From DASUPK01 sp033856335 (GTDB lineage Bacteria > Actinomycetota > Thermoleophilia > Solirubrobacterales > 70-9), in contig JAWVFG010000049.1 of the NCBI GenBank assembly GCA_033856335.1, positions 1 through 14,087 of the forward strand: a stretch of DNA of 14,087 bases, in the 5' to 3' direction. A program made the position numbers and the translations under genes. This document shows, one piece after another, positions 11,637 to 14,087 of this stretch. Below the pieces are notes generated by a model. It searched no databases and had not been told where the DNA came from. It saw only the letters and a list, made by a program, of their open reading frames with translations. Numbering within the stretch: the stretch's first letter is position 1; each line of letters begins with the position of its first letter.

Positions 11637-13418
11637 CGACGCGGCCACGTCGCCTGCGACGTGCGTCGCGCAGGCGATGATGGTCATCATCGGATTGACG
11701 CCCACCGAGGTGGGCAGCAGACTGGCGTCGGCCACGTGGAGGCCCTTGGTGCCGCGGACCGCGCCGCTCGGGTCGCAGACGCTGGTGTCGGCGTCGGCGC
11801 CCATTCGCGCGCTGCTCATCGGGTGGAAGGCCTCCAGCCGCAGGTCGGCGGGCCGCAGCCTCATCGACTCGAACTCGGGGAGCTCTCCGCGAGAGATCAC
11901 CGAGACCGGCCCGACGTTGGGATAGACCTCCGTCGCTCCGGCGGCGAAGTGGATCTCGGCGGCGCGGGCGATCCCGAACTGGATCCGGCGGGCCTCCTCC
12001 TCCTGCAGGCGGTAGGAGAGCCGCAGCGATCCGTTCGAGGTGAGGCCGACGCGCCCTTCGGAGAGGTCGTGGAGGTGCACCCCGATCGACGCGATGTGGT
12101 TGTAGTTGGCGACCCGGTCCGAGAACGCTGGCCCCACCCCCGGCAGCCACTGCGCCCCGAAGGAGAGTGGCGTGAATGTCGCCTCCAGCAGGATCCGCTC
12201 GGGCGCCCACTGGTCGACGTAGTAGCTCTGCATGACGCCGTCCCAGCCACGGACCTCCTCCTCGTAGCGGGCGCCGATCCAGGCGGCGGGGTGGACGTGG
12301 AGGTGACGGCCCAGCGCGGGGTGGCGGATGCCTGATCGCTTTAGGAGCTCGGGGGTGCCGAATGCTCCGCCGGCGCTGATAACGGCCTTCGCGCGGACCT
12401 CCCAGTCGCGACCGGCCGCCGGGCGCCCGTTGCGCGCGCCCTCCTGCGCCGCGGTCGTGGGCATTCCGGCCCGGCAGGCGAGGCCGGTGACCCGGTCGCC
12501 CTCGGTGAGGATGCGCTGGACCTGGACCCCGGCGCGGACGCGCGCCCCGGCGGCGACGGCCCTGGGGAGATAGGACACGTGAGTAGCCCGCTTGGCGTCG
12601 AGGCGGCAGCCGAGCGGGCAGGAGCTGCACTGGACGCACCTCCCGGCATTCCGGCTGATCGGGCCGCCGCTTGCGCCCAGAGCGCTCGCTCCCTCCATGC
12701 AGAGCTGTCCGTTGCGGCCCATGGTCTCCGGGTCGAGCGGGGTGACCGCGAGGATCCCCTCGGCGGCCTCGTAGAGCGGGTCGAGGTCGCCCGCCCAGTC
12801 GATGCCCACCTGCTCGCGCCATTCATCCAGGACCTCTCCCGGTGCCCGGAAGCAGGTCCCCGAGTTGATCACGGTGGTGCCGCCGACCGCGCGCCCGACG
12901 GGAATCGGGATCGCCGGCTTGCCCGAGGCGATCGTCATCCCGCCGTCGCGATAGAGCATCGGCAGCCCGTCGAGCGGGTCGGTCGGATAGGTGGTGCGGT
13001 CGACGTACGGCCCCGACTCGAGCACCAATACGTCCAGCCCCGCCTCGGCGAGGGTCGCGGCGGCGGCGGCGCCGCCTGCGCCGGAGCCGACGATCGCCAC
13101 GTCACACTCCTCCCCCGCACCGGAAGGCTCCAGGTCGCCGATGGTCGTAGCCGCGGGCTCCGGAGTGTCCTCCGCGAGCCCACAGCGCGCCTCGAACCCA
13201 ACGGCGACGCGGACGCGGTCGTCGCGGGCCCAGCCGATCATCGCCAGCAGCTTGGCGAGCAGCAGCAGATCGCGGTAGAGGGAGAAGCGCGAGCCCTCCA
13301 TCTTCGCCATGTACTCCGAGCGCGCCTCGACGCTCAGATGGCTGAAGCGCCACGGGAACGGCAGCCACTCGAAGGCGCGGAGGGCCAGCCGCACCACCTG
13401 CACGGTTCGGGCGGGCAT
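11625..13418 (-). CDS. GMC-family FAD-dependent oxidoreductase (choline dehydrogenase-like)
   Basis: 597 residues from ATG 13418. Residues 1-100 are a helical N-terminal segment. The FAD Rossmann motif follows: VAIVGSGAGG (107-116) with acidic E134 in VLVLESGPY. PVGRAVGGTTVINSG (173-187) is the GMC signature region. At 261-271 there is C-x2-C-x2-C-x3-C (CVQCSSCPLGC), a possible Fe-S site or structural cysteine cluster. The C-terminal domain has FHPMSSARMG with the expected catalytic H532, and GVNPMMTI with N575. Likely oxidises an alcohol; substrate unknown. Coding-like sequence continues in frame upstream of 13418 to the TGA at 13560-13562 (LRTLRAIAEAIAPGDDGLP), resembling the normal N-terminus of such proteins, but holds no ATG, GTG or TTG. 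The real start may be CTG 13529 or may be damaged. Same strand and probably same operon as the membrane protein upstream. Confidence 0.93.
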   Translation of the reverse strand: MPARTVQVVRLALRAFEWLPFPWRFSHLSVEARSEYMAKMEGSRFSLYRDLLLLAKLLAMIGWARDDRVRVAVGFEARCGLAEDTPEPAATTIGDLEPSGAGEECDVAIVGSGAGGAAAAATLAEAGLDVLVLESGPYVDRTTYPTDPLDGLPMLYRDGGMTIASGKPAIPIPVGRAVGGTTVINSGTCFRAPGEVLDEWREQVGIDWAGDLDPLYEAAEGILAVTPLDPETMGRNGQLCMEGASALGASGGPISRNAGRCVQCSSCPLGCRLDAKRATHVSYLPRAVAAGARVRAGVQVQRILTEGDRVTGLACRAGMPTTAAQEGARNGRPAAGRDWEVRAKAVISAGGAFGTPELLKRSGIRHPALGRHLHVHPAAWIGARYEEEVRGWDGVMQSYYVDQWAPERILLEATFTPLSFGAQWLPGVGPAFSDRVANYNHIASIGVHLHDLSEGRVGLTSNGSLRLSYRLQEEEARRIQFGIARAAEIHFAAGATEVYPNVGPVSVISRGELPEFESMRLRPADLRLEAFHPMSSARMGADADTSVCDPSGAVRGTKGLHVADASLLPTSVGVNPMMTIIACATHVAGDVAASLAG

Positions 13419-13559
13419 CCTGGCGAGGAAGCGCGCCAGCGGCTCGGCGACCGGGACCTCCCTCTCGGCGGCCGGCAGCCCGTCGTCACCAGGGGCGATT
13501 GCCTCCGCGATCGCTCGCAGAGTCCGCAGCTCGGCGGCCCGTAGCCCCGGCGGGCGCCT

Positions 13560-14000
13560 TCAGGGGGGTGCGGCGGGCGAGCCGATCCGGCCGGCAAGCG
13601 ACCAGAGCAGAAGGGACGCGAAGACCAGCGAGCCGTCGACGATCCCGTTGAGCAGGTAGGCGAAGACGTCGTCCTCGATGAAGAAGATCAGCGAGGTGAT
13701 CGACGAGGCGGCCTTGCCGGCCGCCAGCGCCAGCATCAGCGGCCTGTAGCGCACGACGTCGGCCTGGGCGATCAGGGCGATCGCCGTGATCACGACCATG
13801 TAGGCGAATCCCAGGGAGAGCCAGAGGCGCTCCTCGGTCTTCGGCGCGGGCGTGTGGAACCCGAAGTGGTGCCCAAGCTCGGTGATCCGGGCGAGCGTTC
13901 CGTCGGGCCAGGCAATGAAGAAAAAGCCTGTAATGGCGAACCCGACTGCCATCAGCCGGAGATTCGCGACGACGAATCGCTCTGCTTTCTCCCCCGTCAT
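13560..14000 (-). CDS. Small four-helix membrane protein of unknown function
   Basis: 146 residues from ATG 14000, with helices at about 12-31, 62-80, 88-107 and 114-135. The loop between helices 1 and 2 contains the polar motif ELGHHFGFHTPAPKTEERLW (41-60) with three histidines; acidic residues (IEDD, 108-111) precede helix 4. It does not share the FLPW/IG..GL motifs of the tandem family at 9438-11636, so I regard it as unrelated. ATG 14021 would add seven residues; ATG 14000 is preferred because the protein then starts MTGEKAERFVV and GGACGGCGG directly precedes it, though the ribosome site is poor. Its stop is immediately followed, in the same frame, by the coding-like leader of the GMC gene, so the two are likely co-expressed. 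Role unknown. Confidence 0.8.
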   Translation of the reverse strand: MTGEKAERFVVANLRLMAVGFAITGFFFIAWPDGTLARITELGHHFGFHTPAPKTEERLWLSLGFAYMVVITAIALIAQADVVRYRPLMLALAAGKAASSITSLIFFIEDDVFAYLLNGIVDGSLVFASLLLWSLAGRIGSPAAPP

Positions 14001-14087
14001 CCGCCGTCCACAGAAAGGCATTCAGGGAATCGGCGGCGGCGGCCTCGCGGTAGGCGTCGAAGTACTCATCCGCCGAGAGCTCCCCCG
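13995..14087 (-). pseudogene. Amidase (GatA-type) N-terminal fragment, cut by window edge and apparently truncated
   Basis: Reading the minus strand from the right edge, one frame gives GELSADEYFDAYREAAAADS followed by LNAFLWTADD. This fits the N-terminal region of GatA/amidase-signature proteins (E-[LV]-S-x(n)-LNAFL). The frame stays open but loses resemblance at about 13990, where the next gene's start ATG 14000 lies inside it. The expected continuation (GVPIAVKD and the Gly/Ser-rich catalytic region) is missing. It could be a gene remnant, a rearrangement breakpoint or an assembly join. Only about 30 residues are visible, so the family call is tentative. Confidence 0.35.

Noticed and set aside
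12579..13544. Plus-strand open frame opposite the GMC oxidoreductase
   Set aside because: The minus strand carries the full GMC motif set; the plus-strand translation is a compositional shadow.
1..14087. CRISPR array, insertion sequence, integrase, toxin-antitoxin or restriction genes
   Set aside because: No regularly spaced repeats, transposase motifs, terminal inverted repeats or defence-gene motifs were seen on either strand.

Overview
This window is dense, GC-rich bacterial DNA with no rRNA, tRNA, CRISPR array, prophage or insertion sequence that I can see. High GC, frequent GTG/TTG starts, TANNNT-type -10 boxes close to start codons and the protein set (HDOD-LuxR fusion, choline-dehydrogenase-like GMC protein with an attached helical N-terminus, families of small four-helix membrane proteins) suggest an actinobacterium, most likely of the Thermoleophilia/Solirubrobacterales kind. 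That placement is inference.

Left part (1-2837): a glutamyl-tRNA synthetase gene cut by the left edge at, or one base into, its start codon. It is followed by an HDOD-domain protein fused to a LuxR-type helix-turn-helix, then a convergent VanZ-like membrane protein whose stop codon interlocks with that of the HDOD gene.

Cysteine block (2868-5466): an Rrf2-family regulator without Fe-S cysteines, a small cupin, cysteine synthase (cysK) and serine O-acetyltransferase (cysE), all on the plus strand. The regulator ends in Tyr-His-Ile while CysE lacks the usual terminal isoleucine. This points to a CymR-type arrangement in which the regulator, rather than CysE, docks into CysK.

Middle (5533-9341): a secreted lipoprotein of unknown function, a full-length PcrA/UvrD helicase with an apparently leaderless GTG start, and folD, whose ATG overlaps the pcrA stop codon. 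A strong hairpin covers the end of pcrA just ahead of folD.

Tandem membrane family (9438-11636): four consecutive paralogous four-helix membrane proteins. The first carries a long Lys/Ser/Thr/Ala-rich tail resembling histone H1, and the last apparently begins at a CTG codon overlapping the previous stop. I do not recognise a described function; this is the best candidate here for an undescribed system.

Right part (11625-14087, minus strand): a GMC-family FAD oxidoreductase with a four-cysteine cluster. Its coding signal extends upstream of any standard start codon, right up to the stop of a same-frame small four-helix membrane protein gene. At the right edge a short reading frame resembles the N-terminus of an amidase (GatA type), apparently cut off where the membrane protein gene begins.
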